The notes below the pieces were generated by a model. That model ran no database searches. It saw nothing but the letters and a program-made list of their open reading frames with translations, and was not told where the DNA came from. A stretch of DNA of 53,367 nucleotides from Betaproteobacteria bacterium (GTDB lineage Bacteria; Pseudomonadota; Gammaproteobacteria; Burkholderiales; SG8-39), in contig SHXF01000019.1 of NCBI GenBank assembly GCA_009693435.1, positions 1 through 53,367 on the forward strand, in the 5' to 3' direction. The position numbers were made by a program, and so were the translations under genes. This document shows positions 53,275-53,367 of this stretch, piece after piece (the first letter of the stretch is position 1; every line of letters begins with the position of its first letter).

Positions 53275-53367
53275 ATGAGCCTGGAAGGGCACAAGGGAGG
53301 TGGCAAGGCGGCTGACAGGCAAGCTGCGCGGGCGCGGTGGGTTGATCATCTACGGATGGTCATCGAC
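53275..53367 (+). CDS. Possible start of a rightward gene (partial, unidentified)
   Basis: An open frame from ATG 53275 runs 31 codons to the window edge (MSLEGHKGGGKAADRQAARA then RWVDHLRMVID). GAGGA lies just upstream, too close to be ideal. A near copy of the start region (gagg-atgagcctgga) occurs 36 bp earlier at 53234-53249, but that frame stops after 10 codons. I do not recognise the family. Confidence 0.35.
   Translation, partial: MSLEGHKGGGKAADRQAARARWVDHLRMVID

Noticed and set aside
52993..53367. Integrated element at tRNA-Leu
   Set aside because: No integrase, no duplicated tRNA 3' end, and the 3' side of the tRNA runs straight into tig, a core gene.

Overview
The window is about 53 kb of GC-rich chromosome from a proteobacterium, most likely a betaproteobacterium (Burkholderiales-like). 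The reasons are: a Bug/TctC-type tricarboxylate-transporter binding protein; the flagellar master regulator gene flhD; a complete tRNA-Leu, tig-clpP-clpX-lon-hupB, tRNA-Val, tRNA-Asp, ppiD chaperone/protease block; the mltD / methyltransferase-rnhA-dnaQ arrangement of beta/gammaproteobacteria; and a liv-type transporter linked to acyl-CoA genes. Species assignment is not possible from reading alone.

Layout. (1) 1-2.5 kb: the start of flhD (cut by the window edge) lies just downstream of a receiver-GGDEF-EAL c-di-GMP protein. The latter has a near-perfect FliA (sigma-28) promoter and a long leader. (2) 2.5-5 kb: an Fe(II)/2-oxoglutarate dioxygenase translationally coupled to hutF. (3) 5-8.3 kb: a single-chain (fused A+B) succinyl-CoA:3-ketoacid CoA-transferase, divergent from ETF-ubiquinone oxidoreductase. 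(4) 8.4-11.6 kb: an accessory islet with an intact AbrB/PIN toxin-antitoxin pair, an MNT nucleotidyltransferase antitoxin whose HEPN partner is cut off after about 11 codons, a probable DNA-methylase tail, a Bug binding-protein gene, and a separate HEPN C-terminal fragment. It reads as the remains of toxin-antitoxin/restriction loci. (5) 11.6-16.6 kb: etfB-etfA-acyl-CoA dehydrogenase, and a divergent class III CoA-transferase. (6) 16.6-26.1 kb: a leftward run of AMP-dependent acyl-CoA ligase, ECHDC3-like crotonase, livG-livF-livK-livH-livM and an exported TPR protein, ending in a seven-copy 23-bp minisatellite. (7) 26.3-30.2 kb: dnaQ, rnhA, a YafS-like methyltransferase and divergent mltD. (8) 30.4-36.3 kb: a three-gene RND efflux operon. 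(9) 36.5-43.4 kb: a peptide/opine-type ABC importer with a double ATPase. (10) 43.5-44.4 kb: fabI. (11) 44.4-53.1 kb: ppiD, tRNA-Asp, tRNA-Val, hupB, lon, clpX, clpP, tig and tRNA-Leu, all leftward.

How the genes work together: much of the centre is acyl-CoA catabolism. It covers ligand import (Liv, Bug), CoA activation or transfer, acyl-CoA dehydrogenation, electron transfer through EtfAB and ETF-QO to ubiquinone, and ketoacid activation. The right end is protein quality control, with a visible heat-shock promoter in front of lon. The left edge links c-di-GMP turnover to flagellar control.

The most unusual property is the density of tandem duplications of unrelated unit sizes (7, 11, 21, 23, 27 and 31 bp). 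Several alter gene ends or a signal peptide. The second is the decayed HEPN/MNT toxin-antitoxin islet.
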